In this document: one piece after another, positions 1-7,850 of the stretch
How positions within the stretch are numbered: position 1 is the first letter of the stretch
How the letters are laid out: every line of letters begins with the position of its first letter
NCBI RefSeq assembly: GCF_007991515.1
Contig: NZ_BJYM01000030.1
Coordinates: 1-37,868 of the forward strand
Length of the DNA: 37,868 nucleotides
DNA from: Oceanobacillus sojae
Lineage (GTDB): Bacteria; Bacillota; Bacilli; Bacillales; Amphibacillaceae
Direction of reading: 5' to 3'
Translations under genes and position numbers: made by a program
The notes under the pieces: generated by a model
Seen by the model: only the letters and a program-made list of their open reading frames with translations
The model's database searches: none
What the model was told of the DNA's origin: nothing

Positions 1-539
1 GCATTGAATTTATTGTCAATAACTTTTTTAAAGTTTTCTTTAGTTGTTATCGCCTTTTCAAAAGCACAAAAAGAATCATACCACACTATCAAACTAAAAA
101 GCAATCATTTTTTTAATTTTTTTAATCCACTCTATCAAATAGCTAATTATCGCAGCATTCTTTTATAACTAATTAAATTCCTTTTTCACTCTGTTAATAT
201 TACGCAGATAATGGTACCAGTATAGTTTGCAGCTTAATTAAATAACATATAACAACTTACTTTCGCACATTAAAACAGGTATATAAAATTAGAGGAATCA
301 GCCACCCATTGCTTTAATTGGCTTTGAATTTCCTTATTCGAATGTATGCTGGCATTATCTTGAATCTCGATTAATTAAAGACTACATATTTCTTGTATAG
401 ACTTATAAATACATTAATAAACTAGATTCTTTTTTTATAGTTCATTCGAATGCTCCTCCAGTTTAGAAAATCATTGTATATCAAAACTCGATAATATAAT
501 CCCCAGAAAGAATACCGTTATAATAAAAGCAGGAATGGA
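1..539. other. AT-rich stretch without a recognisable gene
   Basis: No reading frame with a ribosome site and a plausible product was found on either strand. The longest open stretch (about 300-400, plus strand) has no start and no family resemblance. A self-complementary CATTCGAATG lies near 443-452. It may hold decayed sequence, but nothing can be named. Confidence 0.5.
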
Positions 540-680
540 TTATATTATTTTGTTTTTAACTGTAATGTCATCAAATTTTTTAAATAACTTAGTCAGCATA
601 AATAATAAGCAGCCAAGAGCAGGAAGTATCCACGCAATCAGTCCAAGCATGAGACTGCCAATATTAAGTAAACCGATCAT
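540..680 (-). CDS. small single-pass membrane protein, 46 aa
   Basis: A short ORF starting ATG at 680 with a good ribosome site (CGAGGAAC) upstream. The product begins MIGLLNIGSLMLGLIAWILP, a hydrophobic helix over residues about 3-30, and ends in a lysine-rich tail, so it is probably a single-span membrane peptide. It starts 2 bases after the stop of the YrvL-like gene, so the two are probably co-transcribed and translationally coupled. Proteins of this shape are common in Bacillaceae, but I do not recognise a named family. The ribosome site, position and clean hydrophobic pattern argue that it is real. Confidence 0.6.
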   Translation of the reverse strand: MIGLLNIGSLMLGLIAWILPALGCLLFMLTKLFKKFDDITVKNKII

Positions 681-682
681 AT

Positions 683-1160
683 TTAGTTCCTCGTTTCATT
701 TATTGTTTCTTCATTCTCTTTGTCGTCATCATCAAAAATAATTTCGATTGCGGTAAGCAATGCTGCAATCACAACCTCTGTTTGCACAGAAAGCGTAATA
801 CTATTCATCAACTCGTCCACGGTAAACAGGACAAGCCAATTCGATGTGAATTCAATAATAATCCGGATAAAAAGTATCTTTGTTTTTTCCGTCATATTTC
901 GGGTAGACAACACGAAAATTGATTTAGTAACCAATTCAAGTATGAGACCTACGCCAAACATGCAGATAACAAAAATAACCAAGGACCAAATTGAGTCATA
1001 CTGAACGCCGAGCATTTTAAAAACTCCTGCCAGGCCAAAAAAAATAAAGCCCAAATACAAAGCCCACTACCAAAACAATAAGCAGTGTTATTCCTATAAT
1101 TGCTATTATTTTTTCCTTTACGTTCTTATCACGAAAGGAATCATTTTCATTTTCTGACAT
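683..1160 (-). pseudogene. YrvL-like membrane protein, broken by a homopolymer frameshift
   Basis: The gene starts at ATG 1160, behind a GGGGGAAG ribosome site, with a charged N-terminus (MSENENDSFRDKNVKEK) and a hydrophobic helix. It then runs into a stop because of a run of eight A (eight T on the coding strand) at 1037-1044. Removing one base joins this start cleanly to the downstream frame, which continues for about 125 residues with several membrane helices and an acidic C-terminus. The restored protein, about 158 aa, resembles the YrvL family of small Bacillus membrane regulators; that name is from memory of the pattern and is not certain. The shorter downstream frame could only start at TTG 1060, which has no ribosome site. 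Either the gene is inactive or phase-variable, or the eight-base run is a sequencing error. Confidence 0.6.
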
Positions 1161-1340
1161 ACGTCTATTTCTTCCCCCTGTTCGTATTCTGCGATCTAGC
1201 AGGATAATAGTTACGCTCTATAGTAATATATACTTTTGTTTTTAGATAATTTACATCTTTTTGAAGCAATTATACTAAATTCAGAGCTGGCAGTATATAT
1301 TTCTGAAACTTTAATAGTCCTTTACCTTTTGCAATTATAT

Positions 1341-1789
1341 TTAATCCTCAGGGTTTTCAGTTAACACCCAGGGCATACGAGCTTCAAATTCTAATTGCAG
1401 AGCTTGGCCGAGGAGATTCATACTTTAAAAACGTTAATTCTTTCCCAAAACCAATGGTGAAATTCCCAGCGCTAACTGTATTAGTATCATTCCAGTCTGA
1501 ATCAGCACAATATTCTCCTTCTACTAATTTCCCACTTAGATGATAGCTCCCCGAGTATAAGCCGTAAACCATCCTCCTGTTCACCAAACTCAGATAAATG
1601 GCTTGGTTTGGAAAGATTAATTCCTAGTCCAGTAAATACTTCTATTATTGCTGGGTTAAAATGTTTACTTGCTTCTATAAAATTCCTGCAATATAAACAA
1701 TCACATATCTCTATATCCTTTGTATAGAATTTCTCTGTTTTATACAGGTCAACTTCTAACAACCACTTCATTAGTCTTATTTGCTTCAT
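1341..1789 (-). pseudogene. hypothetical protein gene with two frameshifts
   Basis: Three consecutive pieces of one protein lie in three different frames. The first (from ATG 1789, GGGGGAATGG upstream) carries a CDCLYCRNF motif around residue 30. The second resumes near 1560 with GLYSGSYHLSGKLVEGEY. The third restores an ending near 1400-1341 that reads LQLEFEARMPWVLTENPED. Both breaks fit an extra single base; removing one T near 1560 gives DGLRLYSGSYHL. From memory, intact relatives in Bacillus have the same order: a CxxC segment, a GxYH segment, then a C-terminal QLEF...PWVL. I know no function. The two frameshifts make a functional product unlikely unless the sequence contains errors. Confidence 0.6.
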
Positions 1790-1912
1790 TCCATTCCCCC
1801 AAAAATTATACCCTTATAAAAAATCTGAAACTGATAGATGTTATTCATTTTATTATATAATTGACTTCAGACTCTTGTTCTTTCATCATTGAATCAGTTA
1901 CAGGAATAATTT

Positions 1913-2455
1913 TTACTCATAACCTCCGCTGGATTCCGGCAGCTCTTTATACGCTTCCTTCCCTCTGATAATGCTAAATACATAATTGCGTAATCCAATT
2001 AGCTGCTCTGTATCGTCAGTTGGTTCACAGTAGGCTCCTGAAACAGAATGTGTTATTGTTTCACCATTAATAATAATTTCCCACTTGTCATCTTCGTGTG
2101 GCTCTATATTGCACATCGTTTCGTTTACAGGCTCAGGTATAAATTCTTTCGTTTCAACAATATTGATTTCTTTCATTTTCCCATAAATAGCTTTCATTTC
2201 TTCCTCTGTTAAGGTCACCTCTGCAGTTGCTGTTCCATCTGCTATTAAATCCTTTGTCACTGTACCTTCAAAAGTGTTAATTTCATTATTTTTTCCTACA
2301 CCAAATTGAATAGAGAAATCAAAGTCATCCGGCATATTCTCTGGCATTCTTACAGAAGGATCAACTTGAGTCGGCTTGTTTTCATTTGTTTCATCAGATT
2401 GGCTGCATGCATTTAGAAAAAGTAAGAGTAAAATAAAAAGTAATCGTTTTTTCAT
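1913..2455 (-). CDS. putative secreted lipoprotein, 180 aa
   Basis: The product starts MKKRLLFILLLLFLNACSQS: a lysine-rich N-region, a hydrophobic core and a lipobox LNAC with Cys17 as the expected lipidated residue. The mature part is acidic, predicted soluble, and has a pair of cysteines (in NETMCNIEP and GAYCEP) that could form a disulfide. Start ATG 2455 has a perfect AAGGAGG ribosome site. It would be anchored on the outer face of the membrane. No named domain is recognised; small single-copy lipoproteins like this are frequent in Bacillaceae. It stands alone, with no co-directional neighbour in close spacing. Confidence 0.8.
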   Translation of the reverse strand: MKKRLLFILLLLFLNACSQSDETNENKPTQVDPSVRMPENMPDDFDFSIQFGVGKNNEINTFEGTVTKDLIADGTATAEVTLTEEEMKAIYGKMKEINIVETKEFIPEPVNETMCNIEPHEDDKWEIIINGETITHSVSGAYCEPTDDTEQLIGLRNYVFSIIRGKEAYKELPESSGGYE

Positions 2456-2672
2456 GAATCGCCCTCCTTTTTAATTAAATAGACGAATGCAGTCCCATTT
2501 AGTTTCAGCTTTATCGAAAAAACTTCTTGTTGTACTGAAAAAGATTGCCCTCTTCAATAATTCCACCAGTCCACGTAACAATCCAATGCAAAATGTTACG
2601 GCGACTGCAATATCATGTTAATTAATTTCAGCCATGCTATGTGATCAATAAAAACTTACTAAAAGATACAGT

Positions 2673-2876
2673 TTAATAATCAGACATTTTAATATCCTTA
2701 TTCGAGCATTGGCTGCAGATTACAGGAACATTCTCCCATTCAAAGCTCTTCCTGGGCATAGTCTGGGTCTTCAAATGGCTGGGAGGAAAATTCCATTTTA
2801 TCCAGCACTTTTCACCTGTTTCTATAATCTTATCGCAATGGTCACAATGAAAATTTTTATCCTGATTATTATACAT
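2673..2876 (-). CDS. small zinc-ribbon-like protein, 67 aa
   Basis: Two CxxC pairs, CDHCD near residue 11 and CSQCS near residue 54, bracket a tryptophan-rich middle. This is the layout of a small treble-clef or zinc-ribbon protein that binds one zinc. Start ATG 2876 has GAGAGGGGGAA upstream. Similar small Bacillus proteins are often carried in databases under a misleading 'Fe3+ hydroxamate ABC transporter' name, which nothing here supports. Function unknown; cytoplasmic by prediction (no signal or membrane segment). Confidence 0.7.
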   Translation of the reverse strand: MYNNQDKNFHCDHCDKIIETGEKCWIKWNFPPSHLKTQTMPRKSFEWENVPVICSQCSNKDIKMSDY

Positions 2877-3075
2877 AAATCAATTCCCCCTCTCTATCCC
2901 ATTCCCTAATTTAAAAAGAACGATATGTTATCCTCAACCTCTTTCCAACATCTAGTTACTTACTCATCCATATATTGTTTCTAATATTTCTATAAATTCA
3001 GTTTACACTAAACAGCTGTCTGCTTAAAATAAAGTTTAATCAAAAATGAACTTATCAAGGTATCATTCCAAAAAT

Positions 3076-3115
3076 AAGAGCCTGTATTTGAAAAAATCAT
3101 TCAAAACAGGCTCAC
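3076..3115 (-). terminator. intrinsic terminator of the SMR pair
   Basis: GAGCCTGT pairs with ACAGGCTC (3078-3085 with 3106-3113), and the stem can be extended inward. On the minus strand it is followed by TTATTTTT. It lies downstream of the exporter genes. The rest of 2877-3187 shows no gene. Confidence 0.8.
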
Positions 3116-3187
3116 GAACATATAACCCCAGTTTCTTCTATTTCAGATCCTCAAAAAACGAATCTTTTGTTTATATCTCTCATAATA

Positions 3188-3502
3188 TTACGATATAAGT
3201 TTAAGCCCAATCACTGAGCATAAAACCATTGTTATAAAAACCAGCCTCTTCCAATCCTTTGATTCACCGTAAAATATCATACCAATAAGTGCCCCGCCGA
3301 CTACACCAATTCCTGTCCAAATGGCATAACCGGTTCCCATAGGAATGTATTGCAATGAATAACTGAGTAAAGCAAGACTAGAACCAAACCCTAAAATGAG
3401 TAAAACAACGGTTTGCAAGTTTCGCTTTACAGAAAGCTGATTGATCATTGCAACACCAAATGTCTCCAGTAATCCCGCTATAATCAAAGTAAACCAGGCC
3501 AT
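3188..3502 (-). CDS. SMR guanidinium exporter subunit (YkkD/Gdx-type)
   Basis: A 104-aa protein with four membrane helices, the size and layout of the small multidrug resistance family. Helix 1 carries the conserved glutamate in GLLETFGV, the proton/substrate-coupling site, and the last helix ends in GLKLIS. The F-G after the glutamate, rather than the W seen in the partner, is typical of the second member of paired SMR proteins such as YkkD. The start codon shares one base with the upstream stop (TGATG) and has AAGGAG before it, so translation is coupled. With the guanidine-I riboswitch upstream, the heterodimer most likely exports guanidinium by proton antiport. Substrate is inferred from the riboswitch, not measured. 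Confidence 0.88.
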   Translation of the reverse strand: MAWFTLIIAGLLETFGVAMINQLSVKRNLQTVVLLILGFGSSLALLSYSLQYIPMGTGYAIWTGIGVVGGALIGMIFYGESKDWKRLVFITMVLCSVIGLKLIS

Positions 3503-3843
3503 CAGGATTCAGCTCCTTTCTTTTCCTTATCAGGTGTAACTAATTTCAAGCCCATCACTCCAGATAATAGTACTGCTATCAAAAGAATTTTCATCCATTG
3601 GAATGCTTCTCCAAAGAAAAGAATCCCCGCAATAACAGTACCTGCTGTTCCTAATCCTACAAAAACGGCATATACCGTTCCAGCCGGAAGCACCTGTGCT
3701 GCTGTAATCATTAAATAATTACTGACGATAATAGCGATTATTGTTCCAGTCCAGGTCCAAAAATCATAAGAATGGGTCAATCCAATCACCCAAAAAATCT
3801 CCAAAAAGGCGGCAATAAAAACTTTAATCCAGTTTCGACTCAA
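3502..3843 (-). CDS. SMR guanidinium exporter subunit (YkkC/Gdx-type)
   Basis: A four-helix SMR protein of 113 aa, starting at TTG 3843 (MSRNWIKVF). An AATTGGAGGTG ribosome site lies just before it, whereas a longer frame from 3873 would start without one and include this site. Helix 1 has the family glutamate and the tryptophan next to it (LEIFWVIGL), matching guanidinium-exporter (Gdx) members. It is the first gene after the ykkC riboswitch and forms a two-gene operon with the next SMR gene. The tail is charged. Paired SMR genes behind this riboswitch class are known to protect against guanidine. Confidence 0.88.
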   Translation of the reverse strand: MSRNWIKVFIAAFLEIFWVIGLTHSYDFWTWTGTIIAIIVSNYLMITAAQVLPAGTVYAVFVGLGTAGTVIAGILFFGEAFQWMKILLIAVLLSGVMGLKLVTPDKEKKGAES

Positions 3844-3890
3844 CGAAAACACCTCCAATTTTATTCTTACCAAAAAAGACTAAAAAAACA

Positions 3891-3937
3891 AAAAAGCCCT
3901 GAGAGATAACTGTAGATACAGTTTCTCCCGGGCTTTT
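3891..3937 (-). terminator. riboswitch-controlled intrinsic terminator
   Basis: On the minus strand AAAGCCCGGGAGA...TCTCTCAGGGCTTTTTTG forms a long hairpin, with a second stem AACTGT/ACAGTT at its tip and a T-run after it. The 5' arm is shared with the conserved 3' end of the riboswitch aptamer, so ligand binding should prevent terminator formation. Confidence 0.85.
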
Positions 3938-4014
3938 ATCCCTCCGTGACACAGCAGTTCACTGTGTGTTTTCTCTCGGTCCAGACCAATATTAGGATTG
4001 CGGAACCCTAGAAA
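3921..4014 (-). promoter_or_regulatory. guanidine-I (ykkC) riboswitch aptamer
   Basis: The minus strand shows the conserved blocks of this class in order: CTAGGGTTCCG, GGTCTGGACCGAGAGA, ACACA, and TGACACGGAGGGATAAAAGCCCGGGAGA split over two elements. The first block is near 4000-4010 and the last near 3930. The class binds free guanidinium and turns on exporters or carboxylases. Here it sits between a strong promoter and two SMR genes and overlaps a terminator, so the expected logic is expression only when guanidine is present. Confidence 0.93.
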
Positions 4015-4049
4015 ACATTTGCTTAACTCTATTCCTTTAATTTCTTATC

Positions 4050-4077
4050 ATTATACACAGATTTTAAAATGATTCAA
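4050..4077 (-). promoter_or_regulatory. sigma-A promoter of the riboswitch operon
   Basis: TTGAAT (4072-4077) and TATAAT (4050-4055), 16 bases apart, on the minus strand, about 40 bases before the first riboswitch block. The rest of 3844-4307 outside riboswitch and promoter holds no gene. Confidence 0.8.
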
Positions 4078-4307
4078 GCTTCTCAGACTTTAACAAAATG
4101 TAACGAATAAAAGAGCGTAACAGACTAAATTTACATCCTTGCTCTATATCACTTGTGAATGTTACATATATCCGCAATAATATTGATAATATAATTAATA
4201 ATCACCAGAACTTTTTCGTATTCAAATATTTTACCCCAAATCGTATCCTTTTCTTTCTGTTTATCGTTAAAAGGAGTGAAAGGAGCGCTTGAAAAGGAGT
4301 GTAAATC

Positions 4308-4967
4308 ATGAATCAAAAGTTTAATCAGGCTTGGGAAGACTATGCTTCTTCGATATGGAAGGCTTGTCTGCATTTTACCAGCAATCCCCACGATGCAGAG
4401 GACCTTATGCAGACAACATGGATAAAAGCCTACATAAGTTGGCGAAAGAAGCCTAAGTCACTATCAAGGGCATACTTTACCACCATTGCAAAAAATACAT
4501 GGATTGATGAGACTCGCAAACGGAAACTGCCAACCATTCCATATGAAGACAACTATCAGCAGTTCGGAGACTCTACTGAATTAGAAACTTCCTTAAATTT
4601 CACACATGTTTTAAATATACTTGCCACCAGACTAACCATAAACCAGCAAGTATTATTTCTTTTATCTGATGTATGCAGATGCAGTCTGAAAGAAATAGCA
4701 TTTTTGACGAATATGAGTGTTGGAGCTGTGAAGGCAGCTCTTTTTCGGGCAAGACAGAAGATAATAAATGAAGTTCGCGACAATATAGAAGAGGTTCACT
4801 CTTTAGATGAAGAAGAAGTACTTCGCGTCCAACTATATAGCCAAGCATTAGAAAAAGGAGATATACAGCTTCTTGCCAGTCTTCTTACTGACAATGCGTG
4901 TATTCCAGCCTTATATGTACAACAGCAGCAAGCTAATTCTACGTTAGATTGTCAAATGGCGGCTTAA
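4308..4967 (+). CDS. ECF-type RNA polymerase sigma factor with C-terminal extension
   Basis: A 219-aa protein with sigma region 2 at about residues 8-75 (DAEDLMQTTWIKAY core-binding stretch, then AYFTTIAKNTWIDETRKRK) and region 4 helix-turn-helix at about 110-155 (SLKEIAFLTNMSVGAVKAALFRARQK). A further 60 residues follow, beginning like the start of a SnoaL-like tail (LYSQALEKGDIQLLASLLTD), but this tail is much shorter than the roughly 100-residue domain of SigJ/ECF41-like factors. Start ATG 4308 has AAAAGGAG upstream. No anti-sigma gene adjoins it. The neighbouring epimerase-like gene, 67 bases downstream on the same strand, may be a target or partner. The tail could regulate activity in place of an anti-sigma factor; that is inference. 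Confidence 0.85.
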   Translation: MNQKFNQAWEDYASSIWKACLHFTSNPHDAEDLMQTTWIKAYISWRKKPKSLSRAYFTTIAKNTWIDETRKRKLPTIPYEDNYQQFGDSTELETSLNFTHVLNILATRLTINQQVLFLLSDVCRCSLKEIAFLTNMSVGAVKAALFRARQKIINEVRDNIEEVHSLDEEEVLRVQLYSQALEKGDIQLLASLLTDNACIPALYVQQQQANSTLDCQMAA

Positions 4968-5034
4968 CTACTTTATACCGACAAAGGAAGCAGCGAATTG
5001 CGGACTCTATCTTATTAAGGGAGGAATTGAGCTA

Positions 5035-6018
5035 ATGAAAGTACTATTTCTGGGCGGCACATTATTTTTAGGAAAACATATCGCAGAACAGGCTTTGAAT
5101 AAAGGAATGGATATCACATTATTCAATCGTGGAAAAACAAACCCGGAATTTCTAAAAGATGTACCAGGTGTCACGCATCTTGCTGGTGATCGCAGTACAG
5201 ACGATATCGAAAAACTTACAGATCACTGGGACGTGGTGATTGATCCAGGTACAGATCCAAATGATGTAGAACGCTCGGTAAATCAATTAAAGGATCGTTG
5301 CAATACTTATATTTACATCTCCAGCATCAACGCATATAAGCATCTGAATAAAGGACCTGTGTGTGAAACCGATGCACTCAATGAACTGGATAAAGGCGAC
5401 TACGGCAGCAATAAGGTTACTTGCGAGGTCATTGTAAACAGGGAGTTTTATGATAACTCACTTATTGTCCGGCCAGGTCTTATTGTTGGACCAGACGACC
5501 CGACAGATCGCTTTACCTATTGGCCATGGAGAATAAATCAGGGCGGGAGAATACTCGTCCCAAATGTCAGTGATAATAAAAAAGTTCAGTTTATTGATGT
5601 GCGTGATTTGGCATCATGGATTATTAAGGCTATTGAACAAGGAGTAAAAGGAACATTTAATGCAACTGGCCCGAGAGAGAATTTGGGGTATAAAGCCTTT
5701 ATTTTAACTTGCAAAAAATTAGTTTCACCAGCAAATACAGAGCTTTGCTGGGCAGAGGAATCTGTTTTACAAGAAAATCAGGTGCAGCCCTGGGTAGAAC
5801 TTCCATTTTGGCTTCCTGATTCTTTAAATATGAATGGGATGTTGGATGTGAACAATGAGAGGGCTATAGAAGCAGGATTAAGCTTTCGTCCAATGCAGGA
5901 AACGATTTTGGATACACTCGAATGGAGCTTACATGAGCGGAATGGAAACTGGAAAGCAGGGCTTGAGAGCGAGAAGGAGAAACGTGTGCTGGAAGCTGCG
6001 GGAAATAACGCTGGTTAA
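5035..6018 (+). CDS. NAD-dependent epimerase/dehydratase-like (extended SDR) protein
   Basis: A 327-aa Rossmann protein. The N-terminal nucleotide-binding motif is an atypical GGTLFLG (residues about 8-14), followed by FNRGKTN, a choice typical of NADP(H)-type atypical SDRs and CSP41-like proteins. A YISSINAY segment near residue 95 is followed by YGSNKVTCE, the usual YxxxK position, so Tyr and Lys are both present. Further on are RPGLIVGPDDPTDRF and a C-terminal substrate domain. Substrate unknown. It follows the ECF sigma gene with a GGGAGGAA ribosome site and ends in a strong terminator, so it is probably a small operon with that sigma factor or under its control. Confidence 0.85.
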   Translation: MKVLFLGGTLFLGKHIAEQALNKGMDITLFNRGKTNPEFLKDVPGVTHLAGDRSTDDIEKLTDHWDVVIDPGTDPNDVERSVNQLKDRCNTYIYISSINAYKHLNKGPVCETDALNELDKGDYGSNKVTCEVIVNREFYDNSLIVRPGLIVGPDDPTDRFTYWPWRINQGGRILVPNVSDNKKVQFIDVRDLASWIIKAIEQGVKGTFNATGPRENLGYKAFILTCKKLVSPANTELCWAEESVLQENQVQPWVELPFWLPDSLNMNGMLDVNNERAIEAGLSFRPMQETILDTLEWSLHERNGNWKAGLESEKEKRVLEAAGNNAG

Positions 6019-6067
6019 GGTATTGATCAAATTCTTTTCGCAAAGTCATACTATACTTTCAATGATA

Positions 6068-6105
6068 AGAACCCATTTTGAAACAATAATCAAAATGGGT
6101 TCTTT
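6068..6105 (+). terminator. intrinsic terminator after the epimerase gene
   Basis: GAACCCATTTTGA (6069-6081) pairs with TCAAAATGGGTTC (6090-6102), followed by TTT. The stem has 13 perfect pairs. Confidence 0.85.
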
Positions 6106-6152
6106 AACTAAGAGAGGCCTCCGCACTCAGCCAACACCGACATTAGAACACG

Positions 6153-6356
6153 CTATTCACCATAGGGCTTTATGTTGAAATGCCACACCTCATTTGTAAA
6201 TATATTCATTTCATCTATATTTTCACATATAATTTCACTTAACAGCATCCGGAAGTTAAAAAATAAAATTACAGAAGTCCCGCAAAACGAATGATATACT
6301 TTTGACGGCAGCTCCTTTTTCTTAATGTCCGAATGTCTGGCCTGTCTTTTCATCAT
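6153..6356 (-). CDS. possible small protein, 67 aa (doubtful)
   Basis: An ORF whose ATG overlaps the stop of the preceding gene (GAATGATGA), an arrangement typical of translational coupling; GAAGAAGATGA serves as a weak ribosome site. The N-terminus is basic (MMKRQARHSDIKKKE). The rest resembles no family I know and has no clear domain. It could also be a chance frame reading through the 3' untranslated region. If real, it would form the last gene of a three-gene minus-strand group with the two hypothetical genes upstream. Confidence 0.3.
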   Translation of the reverse strand: MMKRQARHSDIKKKELPSKVYHSFCGTSVILFFNFRMLLSEIICENIDEMNIFTNEVWHFNIKPYGE

Positions 6357-6814
6357 TCATCTTCTTCAATCGCAGCAGCTATTCCTTTTATATTCATTAT
6401 TCTATCAGTCTCTTCTTCACTTCCAGGGAAAATATAACACTCTTCTTCATGACTAGTTGTGGCAAGCCAGACTTCCCCATTTTTGAAAAACGATAAGTCT
6501 TCAGGATGCTCCGGCATCTCCCACTCATATAGAGATGTAACTTTTTCTTTAATAATTCTTTTAACCTTTTCATCCTTTGTATGGTAGTAATAAACCTTAG
6601 CTGTTTGCCCATCGCCTAAAATCGTACTTGCCCACTCGGACTCTTCTTTCATGGTAATTAAAGCAGAATCAATTGTTTTTAAAAACGTATCAAAGCTCTT
6701 TAAAGGACCCATATCCTTTCTTAGAACAAGATGAAATTGATCACATATATCAAAGCATACATCTATTAAATCTTGATACGTTGTTCCCTTTGCGTCTTTT
6801 TGTAATACTATCAT
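6353..6814 (-). CDS. hypothetical cytoplasmic protein, 153 aa
   Basis: Start ATG 6814 with AAGGAG six bases upstream. The product is acidic, has no signal or membrane segment, and carries VCFDICDQFHLVLRKDM near the N-terminus and WLATTSHEEECYIFPG near the C-terminus. It looks like a small alpha/beta protein and may belong to one of the Bacillus families next to polymorphic-toxin immunity genes, but I cannot assign a family. It lies 41 bases after the upstream 239-aa gene on the same strand, so probably in one operon. Confidence 0.7.
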   Translation of the reverse strand: MIVLQKDAKGTTYQDLIDVCFDICDQFHLVLRKDMGPLKSFDTFLKTIDSALITMKEESEWASTILGDGQTAKVYYYHTKDEKVKRIIKEKVTSLYEWEMPEHPEDLSFFKNGEVWLATTSHEEECYIFPGSEEETDRIMNIKGIAAAIEEDE

Positions 6815-6855
6815 TTTAATACTCCTTCTTATAATCTTTATCCAAAGCTGTCCCC

Positions 6856-7575
6856 TTATTTTGAAAAATCATTTTCGCTTTGATCATAAAACCTTGCACT
6901 GACAGATGGTATAAAGCTTATATTATAACTGCTTCCCATTTCTTGCTTCACTTTTTTCATTAAAGCAAAGCCTCTGCGGTTGAATTTATCTTCCATTTCA
7001 ATCCCGTCAGGAAGTAATTTATCAGTATCCCAATCTATCCATTCTCCATACTTCGCTGCCCAAGATAGTAATTCTTCTTCTAATTGACTTGAAATTGGAA
7101 AATCTTTTATATCGAGATTACTGCCGCACCTGTTACACCAAAATGGATCTGCGCCCATATCTCCTTCTATCTTTAAATCGTCGGGTTCTTTATTTTCACA
7201 ACAATAACTTAAGGATAGTGATCTTTCTGCCGGGACTTTTTTGATCGTCAATAACTCCCCTTCCTGCAGCAACAATTGCATCGGATCAACAATCTCATGT
7301 AACAGTACTTTTGATTTTCTCCGCGCCTTCAGTTCAAAATGATTTGAGCTGATTAAATGTGCTATTTGCACTGTACAAACTTTATAAGATTCTGTGTGAT
7401 TGCGGATATATTGTAATAACGCCCGGAGCTCCCACTCTTTTTCCAAACCATTATATATTTCGATTTGAACTGGATAATCAAACCCTGGAATAACTTCATT
7501 GATTTCTATAAAATCAAGCGTGCCATTACCTTGTCCCATCTTTTGATCTGATGCTAAGTAATAGTAATTTGTCAT
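6856..7575 (-). CDS. hypothetical protein with one CxxC pair, 239 aa
   Basis: Starts MTNYYYLASDQKMG at ATG 7575 with GATAGGAGAG upstream. The middle carries a CC pair (LSYCCENKE) and a WCNRCGS motif near residue 150, which together could bind one metal ion. No signal or membrane segment. Proteins opening with MTNYYYLAS or similar occur in other Bacilli, to my memory without known function. It is first of a possible two- or three-gene minus-strand operon with the 153-aa protein. Confidence 0.7.
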   Translation of the reverse strand: MTNYYYLASDQKMGQGNGTLDFIEINEVIPGFDYPVQIEIYNGLEKEWELRALLQYIRNHTESYKVCTVQIAHLISSNHFELKARRKSKVLLHEIVDPMQLLLQEGELLTIKKVPAERSLSLSYCCENKEPDDLKIEGDMGADPFWCNRCGSNLDIKDFPISSQLEEELLSWAAKYGEWIDWDTDKLLPDGIEMEDKFNRRGFALMKKVKQEMGSSYNISFIPSVSARFYDQSENDFSK

Positions 7576-7631
7576 TTGACAGCTCTCCTATCCTGGACGA
7601 TATCATAATTAAATTCAGTAGATAGAAAATA

Positions 7632-7751
7632 ATGAGAAAAACGTTTAATATTATTATAGCATTAGCATTGGTATATAGCGCTGTATCAATTGTTTTACAT
7701 TAAAGGAGAATACATATGCCAGCGATAATACCCCCATTAAACCCGGGGTAA
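7632..7751 (+). other. two tandem micro-ORFs (23 and 11 codons)
   Basis: ATG 7632 opens a 23-residue hydrophobic peptide beginning MRKTFNIIIALALVYSAV and ending at 7703. A perfect AAGGAG (7703-7708) then precedes ATG 7716, encoding MPAIIPPLNPG, stop at 7751. The second resembles the start of small spore-germination-type peptides but stops after 11 codons. These may be genuine small peptides or the remains of a longer gene. The remaining bases of 7576-7850 hold only the terminator. Confidence 0.3.
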
Positions 7752-7801
7752 AATTTTTGCAGGCTAAAACTATAACCTATTTGGCTATTAAAAATGGATA
7801 C

Positions 7802-7836
7802 AAAAATGCCATCCTACTATATCAGATGGCGTTTTT
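7802..7836. terminator. bidirectional intrinsic terminator
   Basis: AAAAATGCCATC (7802-7813) pairs with GATGGCGTTTTT (7825-7836), one G-U pair, with T-runs on both strands. It ends the ykuD gene on the minus strand and could also end plus-strand transcripts. Confidence 0.85.
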
Positions 7837-7850
7837 ATTGATTATACAGA

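Noticed and set aside
4149..4391. 80-codon minus-strand frame
   Set aside because: Antisense to the ECF sigma start.
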